Below, piece after piece: positions 20,993 through 35,900 of a DNA stretch of 64,000 nt. The position numbers and the translations under genes are program-made. Position 1 is the first letter of the stretch; each line of letters opens with the position of its first letter. The notes beneath the pieces were generated by a model. That model saw only the letters and a list, made by a program, of their open reading frames with translations, made no database searches and was not told where the DNA came from. This DNA is from Hippopus hippopus (lineage: Eukaryota > Mollusca > Bivalvia > Cardiida > Cardiidae): the NCBI GenBank assembly GCA_946811185.2, contig OX328105.1, positions 32,243,394 to 32,307,393 of the forward strand, in the 5' to 3' direction.

Positions 20993-23900
20993 GTAATGTA
21001 TACATGACAGTGTTCCTTTTTAATTGCACAGATTAATGAAGCCTCAAATGTAGACGTTTTTGAACATTTATATTAGACCTTCAGAAGTTGACTCGTAGTA
21101 CAGATGACTTATCAGGTCGGCTCATTCAAAAATATAGAAGGTATTGTCATAGCGTTCTCGTGGTCTGCAAAGTCATCTTTGTCGTACGAAAACTGACATT
21201 GCCTCACATATCTGTAAATATCATTCTAGGGCTGATTGTTGCTATCAACAGAAGAAGCCATGTGCTACAAGAAGCGTAGGTAACCCTGAACTATTTTTGA
21301 CTTGATGGGAGAAAATAGTGGAATTTCAATTTATCTCCCTTGTTAGATAAAAACCAGTGTAACCAAACTGCAAATAGGTTCTTTTTTTTAGCCATGCTCT
21401 GGCAAAAGGGGATTTAATGCATCTCCTTGATGCGGTGTACCAAGCAAGTCATCATTTAACTCGGGATCCATAAAATCCAATTTTGCTGACAATCGATTGA
21501 TCATAAGGTAGACTCATCTTTTGAAATACAGAAAATTGACCAATAAAAAAGTTTCGATCCAGGTAAGCCTGCGCAGACTGCTAATAGAACATGACTCTGT
21601 TTTTTTCCTTTGTTTTTATCCTTACTGGACACAGAGTCCTTGCGATTTGAATAATTTTGTTTGTTATTTATATGTAAGCCCTGCAACCGGTATTTGAAAC
21701 ATAAAGTTTACACATTACTACCAGTGAAGCGCATCAAGTAGATCGAAAAAAGAAGCTTGATAAATTTCGAGGGAGATACATGTATTTACATCTGAACATT
21801 CCTGAATAGTGCAAAGGGTGTCAAGGATAAAAACCAAATAATACCATAATCAGGACATACCAAAACATTTTGAGAAATCAAGGGAAGGAACTGACTGCTC
21901 CCTCCCATTTTTCGACTTTGACTTTTCACTGAAAAAAAGAAATGCAGTCGAGTGCTGGTACTTGCATGCAGTACTCTTGTTTTAGTCGTTTTTATTATTT
22001 TATTCTGTAAAGGGGGCTTTTCCCATTTTTCGAAATATCATCAAACTTCAAAAAATGATTCCCCACTGAAGTAAGTAAGACAAAAGCTGATAAATTATCA
22101 GTTTAAAAGAAAGGCAAAATCTTTGAAAAAAAAATCCCAATGGCATTTCCTTAATTGGCTACGTAACCCCTCAAAGTACACTTTTAATTTCGCGCCATTA
22201 ATTGGCAAAGGTTTGTGGGAATGTCACATGATCAGTAACACACGTCGATTATCTTGGACTAAGTATGATGTCATTTGTGATCTCTAAAAATAGACGGGGT
22301 CACCGATTATAAAACGATCAACCTTTTATTTGAATGCCAAGTTTTGACCTTTTTACTGCATGTAACCTTCAAGTTTTGTACACTTGCGTAGAAAAGTATA
22401 TATTTTTTAGTATTTATCCGTCTTTTTTAAACAAAAAAAGATCTCAGTCGCAGAAAAAAAAAAAAGTCCTAGAAAAAGGTCCCTTTGAGTGTAGCCATTC
22501 TAAACGCTTTTTTGACTCCTTCAAATGTCAGCCTTAAGAAGACTTTATCCTTCAAGTTTATGACATGAACTACCCTTGACCAGACTTCCTTCATATGGTC
22601 TGCAACACGCGAAAAGGGGCATTCGGACATTAGCAGTCCGCGCAGATTGATCCGAGACGACACTTTACGACTACATTCGATTTTGTCCTACAGAAGACTT
22701 GCACAAAACAGAAAATTACATAAGAACGGAAAATGTCGTCTCGGATTAGCCTGCGCGGACTGCACAGGCTGATCCGGGTGAACACTTTACGCAAATGTCC
22801 AAATTCCCTTTTTCGCGTGTTGCAGACCATATTACTGTACGTCATCTTAGTATTTGCAAATTTTTGACTGAAATTTTGGGCTTAGCTTATTTTCTCTTTG
22901 AAGAAATGAATTACAGTAAACTCTTCTTCAGAATTATTTCTTTGTTCCCGCCTGTGGTTCACTTATTTATAGGGCTGCGATCTGCTTAAGCGTCATCATG
23001 GTCCTCTTGTTTCCTTTTTGCCACAATGTTTTATGCCTTGTCATTGGCTAATGCTATCATTTGAGCCGTATGTAACTTTTCACCTGCAAATGCTTTTAGT
23101 TTGGACAAGTCTATAAACCTTGTCTCCATGTAAAGAATGAATGAAGATCTCAATATAATACATTTCCGCTATATATTCGATATTTAGGTCCGGCAGAATT
23201 CGGTCCTGGCGAAGCTATCGGAGCCCCAGACCATCCGCATCGTGGATTCGAAACTGTGTCCTATATCATAGAGGGGGAAATGCAGCACAAAGACTCAGCC
23301 GGGAACTCTGGTGAGAGCTGTCATTACGAGATTTTTCTCTCTTATTTTGTTTCTTGTTATTTATGTTTTCTTTTATTTTTTCATTTTTTAAACTGTATCT
23401 TTCTTTTCCATTTTCTCTCATCCCCATCCCCTTTTTGTCCATGTTTCTGATCTATTCATGATTTTTTTTTTAGCCGGCCGGGTGGCTCAGTGGTTAGCGT
23501 ATATGACTCATGACCAGGAGGTTGCGGGTTCGATACCCGGTTGCGGCGAACTTTTTTTCTGGCGATTTTTCGCCTGTCACCTCTGATGCATGTGAGAAAA
23601 GTAGTCAGTGGCTTTGGAAAGAAAGTTGTGTTAGTACTGGTGTGAGAAAGCCAGGAAACACGTGGGTGCGTCACTGACCGCCATGATATGACCTAAGCTG
23701 TTAAAATGGCGTTAAACTCCAATACAAACCAAACCATTGACTTTTTATGGACTAAAGATAGCACGGAGGAAAAAAAAAATCTTGTTTGAAAAGGAATAGA
23801 CCCATTTGTCAAACGACTGCTCTCTTTCGGGTATTGTTTTCAATAGCTTACCGAGAGAACTTTAAAAAACGTGTCCTGTGATTGGAAACAGATCAAAATA

Positions 23901-26900
23901 CTGTTACACATGTAAATTATAGAAAAAGTAATTTCAACCCCTTTGCTGCGACTCGGAGCGATTTTGCAGACTGTTTAGATCAAGAGAAGAACTTGGAAAT
24001 CGCAAGTACTATTCCAGATTTCTACTACTGGCTTGATTTTTTTTTTTAAATTGTTTAACCCTTTAACACAGGATAGAGTTTTAGACTTGTCAAATTGAAT
24101 GCATTTGCAGATGACAATATACTTTTGAATAGAAAATTGAAATAACTCTTTTGAACGAAGAAAACATTGTGGGAAAAGGAGAAAATGTTGGTTACCAGCA
24201 GAGTTCTTCAGAATCGTTATAACTTGGGATTGTTTGATAAAGGGTCAAGGGGTAAAAATTCAAACTCCTACCTTACAATCAATCCTGTATTTAACGACCC
24301 TGGGGGAGAATGGCTTGTGAAAACACTTTGCGAAAGGGAAAAATGATGGTTACCACCATTTCAGTCTTTTTCAAGTACGTGCTATACTCTTTCAAAGACA
24401 AACTCCACCATTTGTGCCACATGAAATTTCTCGTCTGCAAATGCTTTCAACCTTGACATGTCTTAAAGTGTGTCGTCTGGTAAAGAGTTAATCCATTGAG
24501 CACCGCTGAGACAAAGAGGCATTTTCAGTTTTGGTATAAAACTCAATTAATTGCCGTTTCAACATTGGTTTTGTATGTCTGAGTTTTGCGGCTAGTGTAG
24601 TTCAAAGATCAACCCTAACATTCTTATATGAGTCCATACTGACCTAAAGAGGAAGTTTACTTGTAAAGGGGCTATACTGGTGAAAATCAACAGGTACGCT
24701 TGGACCCGGATGGGTACAATGGATGACAGCCGGAAGTGGGGTCGTACATTCCGAGATGCCATCGAGTAAGGTCATGAAATATGGCGGACGGTCCGAGGGA
24801 TTTCAACTATGGGTCAACTTACCGGCTAAGGTATGGGAGAAGTAGTGTTCGTATTGTGCTAGAATCCTCAAAAATATTTCATTCATCTGTCATTATTAGC
24901 TGGACTGTTTTCAAAGAAAAGGTCGAGGTACTGTCATAACCCAATCGTCGTTTGCGTCGTCGTCATCATCGTGCTAGACTTTGACATGTTTTAATATCCG
25001 TCATTACTGCAGATATTTTCTTCTTACTTGGACTGGTTGTTAACTACCAAAATGGGTAACTATATTAGTGCGGCAGGTAACTATCAAAATATTTTTGACA
25101 CAGTTATGCCCTTTTTCAAATTCACTGAAAATCAAAATCTATGTTTCTCAAAGCAACTGCAGTCAAGCGTTGGCACCCGCTTGTAGAGCTCTTGTTTTTG
25201 TCTGCTGCAAATCTTTAAAGATACCCGTTTACTCATTTAAGCCGAATGTAGAAATGTGTTTAAATCAATAAATTAGCAATATCTATAGCCAAAAAGAATG
25301 AAAAGAAGTTTCAGATTTGTTATTTGAAATGAATTTTTGTCGGGAGAAAATTACGTCGGGTCAAAATTGTAAACAGTGGAGGAGTGTATCACTACAGTCA
25401 TTTACACACCCCCGTCTAAAAATAGAAAGCTAGACTACTTGTTGTTTCAACACGGGAAATGGCACACTTGTCTGTTTGTAGGATCATGGGTTTTCCCCTT
25501 CTTTCAGCAATCCAAAATCGCTAAATATTAATGTGCACATACGAAATTTACATTTCTAGTCTCTGTAAAATCATTCCACTGCACTTTCGACATAAAATTC
25601 TGACATCCTTGAGTAAATTGCTGTTGGGTTCTTGTGACATAGATTGTTGCGGCAGTAGACCTGTGTAGTGTATCTCGGCTCCATTTACTTGCCAGTTACA
25701 TGAATGCAAGGCCAAGGTCGTACAAAGTCACGTGACAAGCATAATGTGGTATCCTCTATTGAACAAGTGGATAGGAGCCAAGTTCAAAATTACATTTTCT
25801 GTCCATCGTAATCTATGCAATCTTGTAACTGCCAGGTGTAATATTTGTCATGAAGCCACAAGAATGACTATAGTTTGATAAAATATTGAAGAAATTGGTT
25901 AAATTTGGCTTAAAATGAGTAAATGGGTATCTTTAAGTACAGAAGTATATAATGATTAGTATACTAATCACCTATATTGTTTCTGTTATACATAATGTTA
26001 CGATCATACTTGTAGTTGTTGTGAACGGGAGGGGGTAAAAAACCATTGATCACAATAGCAAAACATTGTTTTACAATCTGACTAAGGTATACATCATATT
26101 GGTTGAATTGTTTCCAGTATTGCTTTTTGTAGCATGGCCAATCAAAATGGTCGTTTCAAGAGCCGTTCGATTTATGCATTACGCCATATTAAACTTTTTG
26201 TGGAGGATCTTGCACGTTCGTGTTACTTGGATTTTTAGCTCCACTGGCCGAAGACCATCGAGCTTATGTCATGACCCTGTGTCTGTCGTGCGTCCGTGTG
26301 TGCGTTAACTTTTATTACTAGCATCTTCTCATAAAATACCCATCCAATTGTGATGAATCTTTACTGAAATTATCCTGCCGTGACCCTCTTTAGAACATTG
26401 ATTGCCATTGCAACAAAACTGATAAATATTAAAAATCTTCTTGTACAAAACCACAAGGCCTGGGGCTACCAAATTTGGCATGTAGTTTTCGTCTAATAGA
26501 CCTTGAACAAGTTTCTTGAAATTATGGCCCTGGGGTCAAAATTGGCCGGGGTCACAAATTTTTCATAGCTTTTATAATGAAAACTTTAAAAATTTTCATG
26601 TGCCTTACCATAAAGCATAGGGCTACCAAATTTGGCATGCAGCTTTATATATAAGACTTTTACCAGGAATGTCTCAATCGTAGCCCTGGTGTCAAAACTG
26701 ACCCCGCCCTGGGGGTCAAAAGTTTTACATAGGCTTACTAACAGAAAATGAAAAGAATCTTCTGGTTCCTAACTGTAAGGTCTAGATTTAATAAATTTTG
26801 CATGTAGCTTTATTTAGTAGACCTGTAGCAAGATCGTAAAAACTATAGCCCTGGGGTCAGCTCTGGGGTAACACGTTTTACAAAGGCTTAGAATGGTGAA

Positions 26901-29900
26901 AAGTCACTTTATAATACACGAAATCTATAATTATAACTGAAGATTTTAATACTGATCAAGGGATATAAATCACTCATAACAGATAATTACCATCTACCTC
27001 TCTTGATCATCAAACTACACCCTTATATGATAAATGTTGGTTATTCAGGGTGTATTTTTTGTCTAGAAAATGTTTAGTTTCCAGTGAGAGTGATTTATTT
27101 TGTTGTTGAAAGTTGAGTTGAATATTCAGTATGAAGTAAGGTTTCTATCATTCAGTTTTTTGTTCCAAAACTTTATCATTGATGCCATGAAAAAGTGGTT
27201 TCTGCTGCTAAGTTTTGGAATCTTCTTGGTAAACCGCTTTTTGTTAGAGTTCAGTGGTATTTGGTATGTATAATACTTGACGAGACCTGCTTGTATTCTC
27301 TGATATTATCATTGCATTTGAAAAAGAAACTCATTTTTTGTTGGGGGCTAGGCTATTTTCTGTATGAAAGTCTATTGCTATACAGACTTATTGCAATTTA
27401 TATCTCTGTCAATGCCATTGAAGTGCATAATACATTTTGTTAAAAAGATGGTGGAGCGAAACAGGATCATCATGGCCCTCTTGTACGGAACAGATTATTT
27501 AAAACAAGATGCAAACGAGACGTACCGAATTTTCATTTTGTTTTAGATGACGAGTTTAATAAACTCTGTATAACACGAACACGAATGTAAGATGCATTTG
27601 TATAATACCACCAGAAGTTGTTCGTGAAAACCCTATAATTTAAATATTCTCATCAGGGCTCTCACGATAGGGCCACTATGCAGGTTTGATATTTGATTTC
27701 GTATGGACTGTCTGGCGGAAAAAGTAGAACCTTTCTGTATTTGTAAGATAATGTTAGTACTTTCACATTTGAATAAAATTCATACAGAATATCAACACAT
27801 GGTTAAAATTACAGCAATTAAAGTGTATACTTGTCGGCAAAAGTTAAATGGAAAAGGAAGCTCATTTTTAGATTCAAAGCGACGTCAAAGTGGTCTTACA
27901 TCGTACGTCAGGTAGCAATTAGTGGTATTTTCAATCCTTTGTAACTTTTTACTCGATGATTGTATTGTGATAAAAGTATGGCATATATCAATGACACATC
28001 TAATACTAGTATATACGTCACCAAATCTTGGTATGAGACTGTTGATAAACTATTGAGTTACGGGAAAAGTCTACATACTTCTTGGACAACCCTCGTGTTA
28101 TTGACCCATTCAATGAAGAAAATGTACAATGGGATCATATCACTGTTGCAGCATAGGTCATGTTATAAATTACGATAAATTGTACGTTTTCTCTTTATCT
28201 AGCTTTCCATATGATTCATTTTCATAAATGCGTTGGTGCCAAGAGCAATACTATGGAATACACCAATAATTGGTGTCTTCAGAATCAATTGACCAAACTT
28301 TTTCATGTTTGATTAGACTCTTTAGTCAGTGCTACAAAGCAAAGAATGATTATTTTGTTTACGATAATTTAAAGGGTTAATACGATAAATTACACTGATG
28401 AATTACAGAGTAAGGGTCGGTTTGCTTTACCTTTTTGTCTGATTATTAACAACAACGGCGGTTGAAGTCGTGGACCGAAATAACCCTGTAACATAGTACC
28501 AGTATTAGGGCTGTTGTTCGAAATGTATTTGCAAAATGTCATAACTTTTTAAATGACGAAATTTTGACCAACAAGCGATTCTTTGACATCTCGATGCGAA
28601 TTCCAAGTCACTACATCAGGTAACGTTGAACGGAGCAAACACGCTTATTTTGATTTCTTTTTCCTCACAGTAAAATGTTTTATTTTTTTCGAACCATTCT
28701 CCATTATGCTATATGTATTTAAATTTAGCTACATATGGACCTTCTTGACCTAAAAGAACTCTAAAATAATTGTGTAAGATTATTTCAAGTTTTTTTCCAA
28801 GAGTTCTCCAGCATGAGTATTGGAGAACGAACGATGCGACCTCATTGGAAGATATACCATGACACTTCCCTATCACATTCTTCTATCGTCACTAAAGCAG
28901 CGGGATGCTAAGCGCGACCCAAAGAACATTTGTGGACAGCGTAGATCAAGATCAGTCTGCACAGAACGTGCAGTTTGATCTTGGATCTACACTTTCCGAG
29001 AAGGCGATATTTTTCCCCAACATACCTTTAATAAAATAGCAAATTTTTGATTTTTACTATAGGCTTCAAAATTTCATTTCACTTAATTAGCAGGTTAAGT
29101 GTATAGAAAAAGTAAGGGGTGAAGCCTGCCAAGCATCCGACAGTTCATCGGACATAAAGCCATTCTGTTTCTTGCTTTTCCGACAAGGAAATACAGTGTT
29201 GTTTGGCAGGACGTTTGATGACATTGATCAATTGCTTATTTTTGTCAGGCTATATTTCACAGGGTGATTCCACATCATGCTTTCGCAAGTGGGTGGTCAG
29301 TATGTTGGAGACTTGTAAATCGTGTAAAAGAGAACGTTTCGAAGAATACAACACTTGGATGTGTTTTAATGATTTTGTAAAACCTGGTAAAAATTCTGCT
29401 TGCTCTGCCCAGCGCTAATGACATTGCTATAATGACTAGAGAATTCGATTTTGTGTACCAAGGCCGAGCTCGTCGATTTTGTATCAGAAAATTTGAGAAG
29501 AATATAACACTTAGATGTGTTATACTGATTTTACAAAAATCATAGTCCTTTTACGAATGTGCTTGCTCCGCCAAGCACTACTTGACATTGTACTGGTGTA
29601 ATCGAATTTCGCCAATGCAAGCGATTTCGCCCTTGCGGAATGCTTAGTACGATAACAACTGTCTTGTTTGATTTCAGCTTAATATCAAGAAACAAAAGTG
29701 TTTCTATTAGTGAAACGTGTCCTGAAACTCCAGAAAAACTTATAATACATGTATTAGGAATGTACTGACAGTAACCCTACGTTTACACCATGTTCACGGC
29801 AGCCCCGTTTAACCGAAACGCGGTGTGCCGTGAGATTTTGTACTTTTTTTTTCTCCATTTACCAAGTTTAGTTAAGTCTCTTTACGGTACCTCACGGTAT

Positions 29901-32900
29901 CCGTGACGAGCCGTAGAGGGAACCCTACGTTTACACCATTTTCACGGCAGCAACGTTTCTGACAACCGTGGACAAAACTGGATTGACGTAATGCAACGCA
30001 GAGGAAAGGGATAAGCGAACTTGTCAGACCGTGATCGCCGAGGTTGCCGTGCCAGATTTTTTGACTGTCAAAAGATTTGCCACGGCAGTCCCGGTGCTGA
30101 TGAGAAACCTAACAGACCGTAGCGGAACATGTTGATCGTTCCGTTCTACTACGGCCTGATCAATACCGGTGAAAAAAGGGCTTCCACGTGCAAACACAGA
30201 TCGTCTCTGAGTCTTCTTACGGCTTGTTACGTGCTGGTAAGTTCTGACGCGATCAAGTTTGCTTATTCCGTTCCTCTGTCAAATGCACCCAATAGGAGCG
30301 TTTGTCACATTGTGCCCAATTGACAAATGTTATATAAGGAAGTGTTTTTAATTTTTCAGGCTGAAATTTATTACATATACAACATTTTTCACTCTCATCT
30401 TCAGACTCGGAAAAATCTAATGAAAATACTTTAGTTAAACCTGAGGTGCTAGCTTTTTGGGTACCCTTTTGAATTGATGATGATTTATCCTTTAATTGTT
30501 TTTTTTTTTTTTTTTTTAATTACATGTTTAGGGGTTAACACTTTCTTTATAAATCTTTACTTTCTCTAGTTTGTCATCCTCTGTGATGGCCTTACCTACG
30601 AACACATCACTTGTATTTCTGCGTGGCTTCTTGGCACCTGAGGCAGCTTCAAATATATCCCCACCCTTTTTCTTAAAAAAAAAAAAAAATGTTTATGTGT
30701 TCGTTTATACTTAGTGATGATATACCTCGATTACTCTCTCTATTTTTGTCTGACTTGTCTTCAATTTTTTAGGACTATTTTCATTTGTTATATCTATCTT
30801 ACCTTTGAACACCAACCTTGGCATGAGCAGCTCTTCGGAAACAGAATTTCTGGCAAAGGGCTAGATTCCAGTTTTCCGAGAAGCTGCTCTGAGGTTCCAC
30901 TTGAAGTGCTTTGTCATAGGCCTGGCAGATCAGGTTGCATATTGTCATACCGTGTAACAGAAATACCGCATGTTTGCCGCGTGATTTTTGTTTACCTCAG
31001 ACTGATAAAGCACTTCAAACGGACCGAAGCATCCAACATCCATTGGTTGCAGAATGTGGGAAGTGTGCGGCGGGAGGACAAATAGTATGATTTTGTTAAG
31101 TTTTGCCCATTTAATTAAACCCAAAGAAATATGACTACGATAGCCATCATAAATAAGGATGATATAATGATTAGGGTCTCTACCTTGAACACACGTAAGA
31201 GAGTGTGACTTGACATATTGAGAAAATATATCGGAGTATGAGTAACCTTTCCCCGATGTGCTTACACAACCATAACACCATGCTGTTGCACATTTTAACA
31301 GCTCTGGTATCATGCGTTTTCCTGGAAAAATTACAAAAGCGGGAATGGACATTCCAGCCGCACTGCCGCAACCTATGACTGTAACATTTTGCCCTCTTTC
31401 TGGAGTAACAATCTAAGCTTGCAATTTTTTGCAGTTACAATATTTGGAATTCTCCCAGCACCAATCAATACTGCTTTTTCATCAAGATTGTATAAACAAC
31501 TGGGCTTTTCTTTTAAATTGTACAGTGTCGATATACGGTCTAGTTCAGCGTAATAACTGTCAGTGCACGCCCAATATCGCTTGGCAGCACCACTCACACT
31601 CATCCCCTGCTCTTTCAAAACATTATATACATTATCCAATGCCTCTTGGGGATACTGACTGTACATTATCCGTTTCAGGGTGAAGAATTGAAGGTACGTG
31701 TAATTACACAAATACAGATCTCAGGAGAAAAAATGGCCATGTTTCACAGTGTTTTTCATTAGGTACTTCTGCAAAGGCAATGAAAAATGACTTCTAAATA
31801 AGGGTAGCAGAGTCTAAGAGCTTAGGATAAATTTTGAAATGTTATTTTGTAAGCAAAGGTCTAAATCTATCAGTATGTTGTTATTGTAATTAAATGGATC
31901 TATTCTTTTGCGGAAAAAAATCAGTAAGAATCCTAACGTCTTTTATTTAGTTGTAGTTCCCCTCGTGAGCCTCATACGAAACTACGGCTATCATATCATT
32001 AATACTAGCTCATCAAAACATCAACAGACGACGCGAACAAAGCTTAAAAATTTACAATGTCTTTAAAATTTGCATTTGATGTATAAACTAAAATGGAGTT
32101 TATGAAATGGCGGGAAAAACATGTGGTAGATCTAAAAAAAAATTACGGATAGGCATTTTTTCTTCAATATATCAGTTTGACAGCTCAAGGAACTTTTGAC
32201 GCAGGGATATCCCTTGGAATTGCCATTTGATGACGTCACAGATACGAAAATATCGACTGGAAATTGGGTTGGAGAAATTCGATTGCTGGCGAAATTCGCT
32301 TACGGTGCTATACTATGACTACGGAATTCGATTTGATATACTCAGATTAAGCTCGTCGATTTTGTACCAGAAAATTTGGGATTTTTAAGAAAGTTATGAC
32401 ACATTTTTCAGACACTTCCAGAACATCTCTCGCATGTCGTACTTACGAGGTTTGGCGATATTGTTGAATAAATAGCTTAACTATGGAAATATTTCATAAC
32501 AGGATAAGATGATAAGACCAAGATATCAAGACACACCCCCTGAAAAGATTCCTGTTGTTGAAACAAGCGACAAGAAAGTCGGGGTAAAGGTGATCGCAGG
32601 AGAATCTCTCGGTAAATTTCATTTTTAGTTCATGCATGTACATTCAAACCATTATTGGGCTTCAGTTTTTGAGTCTCTTGTCCAAGGCCACCTCCATAAA
32701 AAAATAAGGGCCTCCAGTGAGAGCCCCAGGTTTCAAATCCTACACCATTATTGCTGAGCCACGAAGGTCCCCAGAAGGTACTGAAAAATTACAGTTGTGC
32801 ATTGTTCCCTTTACTATGAATACCGATTTACAGTCATGCCCGAAAGTGTTTGAATAAAGAACTAAAATTTGGGTCATTTTCTGTAAAAAGGTAATTTAAA

Positions 32901-35900
32901 GCATCTACAAAAGCATCAACCCGTGTCAGCCGGCGTTGTCCGCGTAGGATGACAAGGGTCGGAGTATTTAATATTACCACTGGTAAATGCTCTGCATTTT
33001 ATCAAAGGGTATTCGACTCCCTGATTCAGGCGGTTTTTGGACAACATAGATCCATATTAGGTAAAGACTTGCTTGGTGTAATGCATTACGAAGATGCATT
33101 CAACCCACTTTTCCCAGAAAGCCACTCAATTATATTATATGTGACCTATATCGAAATGCTTTTGTTTTCTTTTTCCTCATATAGAACAAAATTTCTCTTG
33201 TGTCTGATAACACTGAGCCATCGATATTTCATTTTCTTTAAACAGGGACCCAAGCTTACATAGAGACACGAATTCCCATTATGTATCTGGATATTCACCT
33301 TCAACCTGGAACAAAATTTTCTCAACCTGTTCCGAGTGACTATGAAGGATTTGTTTACGTTTGGAGAGGAGAGGGTAATTTTATAGATTATGTTACTTTT
33401 TGTTTATGTATATTTTTGATTAATTGAATATGATCGAAGCAAGGATTCACATGAATATGCAAGAAAATCTGAAAATGTGTTTTACATATTCGAATACTAG
33501 TATTATCTCCAGGACCGTTTTTAGCATGAGATATTGGTTTTTACCAGGTGCATACCATTCAACCAGAGGGAAATATGATGAATTTACGCGCATTTACCCG
33601 ACATTTTTCACGCTTTACGTAATGTTGTAATGCGTTCAAAAAGGTGGGGGGGAGGGGTACGCCATGGGGAAATGCCGAAAACAACTGTACTTGGATTTGA
33701 CGAAAGTTCCAACAAAAAAGGTTTAGAAGCATGAAAAAAAATTGAATATTTGTTTATTTCGGTGAAAGATCGAAATTTATTTCATCGAGTGAACATCATC
33801 GGTGATATTTTCACTCGAGGCTGCGCCACTCGTGAAAACATTACCGATAATGTTCACTCGATGAAACAAATTTCGATCTTTCACCGAAAAAAAAAATCCT
33901 CTATATCCCTTCTTTTCCGTGTAATATACCCATTGCGTTCGAATCTTGCACACATCTGAGATAAGCCTTGTGTGACGTGTCATCCTATACTTCTCTCCAA
34001 GAAGTGAATCAGATTTTATTTCTAGAAATGACGGCTTGTAGATGTATGATTTTGCAAACTCTGTCCTATTAATTGCGAGTAGTTATGTGATAAAAAGAAT
34101 CTGGCTTCTGAGATACAATTTTATTAGACTGGTCCAAAATAATTGTTTAGCATAATTTTTCTAAACTTGCTTAATAAAGTTTTACCTCAAATGCTAAGTT
34201 ACGACAGATCCTACACACGTCCGGATAGATGATAAACTTTTCAAGGATTTAACATGTTTATTTGCTGGTTTTGTAACATTTAATGAAAGTCATTTATTTC
34301 GTATTTACCTTTTATCTAGGCCAGTTTGGAGCATCACGTAAGACAATAAAGTTTGGTCAAGTAGCCTTATTAGAGAAAGGTGATGAGCTGGTGATTGACA
34401 CGTTCGTAAATGAAGGTACTATTCAGATCAGAACTCATTTTGTCGTCATACATTTTCACTTTAAAATTTTACTGAATACAAACAAAAGATTCTTAAAAAC
34501 ATTACTGAATATAATTACTTCAAACTTATGCTAATGTTCTTAACTATGAAAAGCGGGGGGCATACTTATGGTGGCATAGAACTACCACCACATACTGTCA
34601 CAGATAATATGGTGGATATTTTTGCGAATGATATGGCGGGTTTCAAGCGATTTTAAAACTTTCATGATAATTCTTATTTTATCAAGATACCATTTCAATA
34701 ACTTAACATTAATTTTTCCCTGTTAGCGCTTTGGAACCGCCAATACCTTTTAGATAACAATTGTTGATATTTTGATGAAAATAATCGTGGATATTGCGTT
34801 GTTTTGAAACAGCTGTGGTGATATTTTGTTGAAAAATTCTTACCTAGGAAACAGAAAAAGAACTAATGATACCAAATATCTGGAAAAAGAATCATTGTTC
34901 AAAATATATGTAGTAAAAGTATGTGGAAAAAGATTGCAAAGTTTGCTGAAACTATTTGCAGAACTGTTAATCATTCCGAACACATGGGATGATTAACAAA
35001 TCAATTCTTCTTTTTTAAAGTGTAGCTTTTGTGTTTAGAATGATTATCACAAAATAAATAACAGGTTGCACACTAAAGCGGTAATAGGAAAAGATTTACT
35101 TTAAGTTATTTCACTGGTTTTACGAAAAATATAAATTTGTCATGGTACATGTAATAGAAGATTACGTGAAATCCGCCGTTGGTTCGTGAAATTATCCGTC
35201 ATTTTAATCAAGTACGTGGTGGCAGTTCTATGCCACCATGCATACCAGAACATTAGTAATCACCAAGATATTTTTGAAACAGTTTTGTCCCATTTTGACT
35301 AGGAAATTTTACTGAAAGAGCACAAGAAAGTGGCTGACCGTTGGCAGCGGCATGTGGTGCTCTTGTTTCATTCTGCTGTCTGCTTCAGAATGCCGACTTC
35401 TACTTATTGCTGGCAAACCCCTGCGAGAACCAATCGTGTGGCATGGACCTTTTGTCATGAACACAAGAGAACAGATAGAACAGGTATGCTTTATGTTCGA
35501 CTCGTACTGGCTGCTGATTACGTTTTTGTGTCTTGTAGCATACAACCTTAGAAATGATTATGGATAAAAGAGAAAATGCTCGTAACAAGCATTTTCTCCT
35601 TTTGCCACAAAGTCTTTGCTCGTATTCGTGTATCATACCTAAATTCATATTGAGTATCTTTATCTCATTTTCTTTGGCTATTTTGAAGTACCCAGCTGCG
35701 AAACAGCCTTCGGATTTATAAAATACTGCCGAAATATTGATCAAAGGTATATATGTTCTATTAAAAGCAACATTTTTTGTTTGTTTTTTTGTTTTAATGC
35801 AGGCCATTCGAGATTATCAAGAAGGTCGCCTGGGAAAGATAGATGGAGTGGAGGAAAGAATGAGACAAACAGAAAAAGCGAGGCAGCAGCAAATACAGCA

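Larger units (their letters stand above)
20993..23187 (+). other. Pirin intron 1
   Basis: Donor GTAATG and acceptor ATATTTAG. It contains a truncated family D element (21390-21582), a fragment ending GTACTCTTGTTTTA (about 21890-21990), a complete family E element (22597-22828), and otherwise unassigned sequence. Confidence 0.85.
23311..24693 (+). other. Pirin intron 2
   Basis: Holds a T-rich stretch, a full-length SINE (23473-23740) in sense orientation, and two family A remnants (24056-24248 +, 24279-24491 -). Acceptor AAATCAACAG. Confidence 0.85.
24831..32502 (+). other. Pirin intron 3 (7.7 kb)
   Basis: The longest intron. It holds a bivalve-type repeat (24896-25205), a TIR element (25213-25936), an AGCTCCACTGG-type repeat (26236-26900), a family B element (28893-29104), direct-repeat pairs near 29772/29920 and 29428/32308, and a broken pogo/Tigger-like transposase (30243-31711). 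Nothing was recognised in 26900-28890. Confidence 0.85.

Noticed and set aside
23473..23546. A tRNA-Met-like gene
   Set aside because: A and B boxes are good, but the anticodon stem does not pair and the sequence continues into a SINE body shared with 19683-19950.
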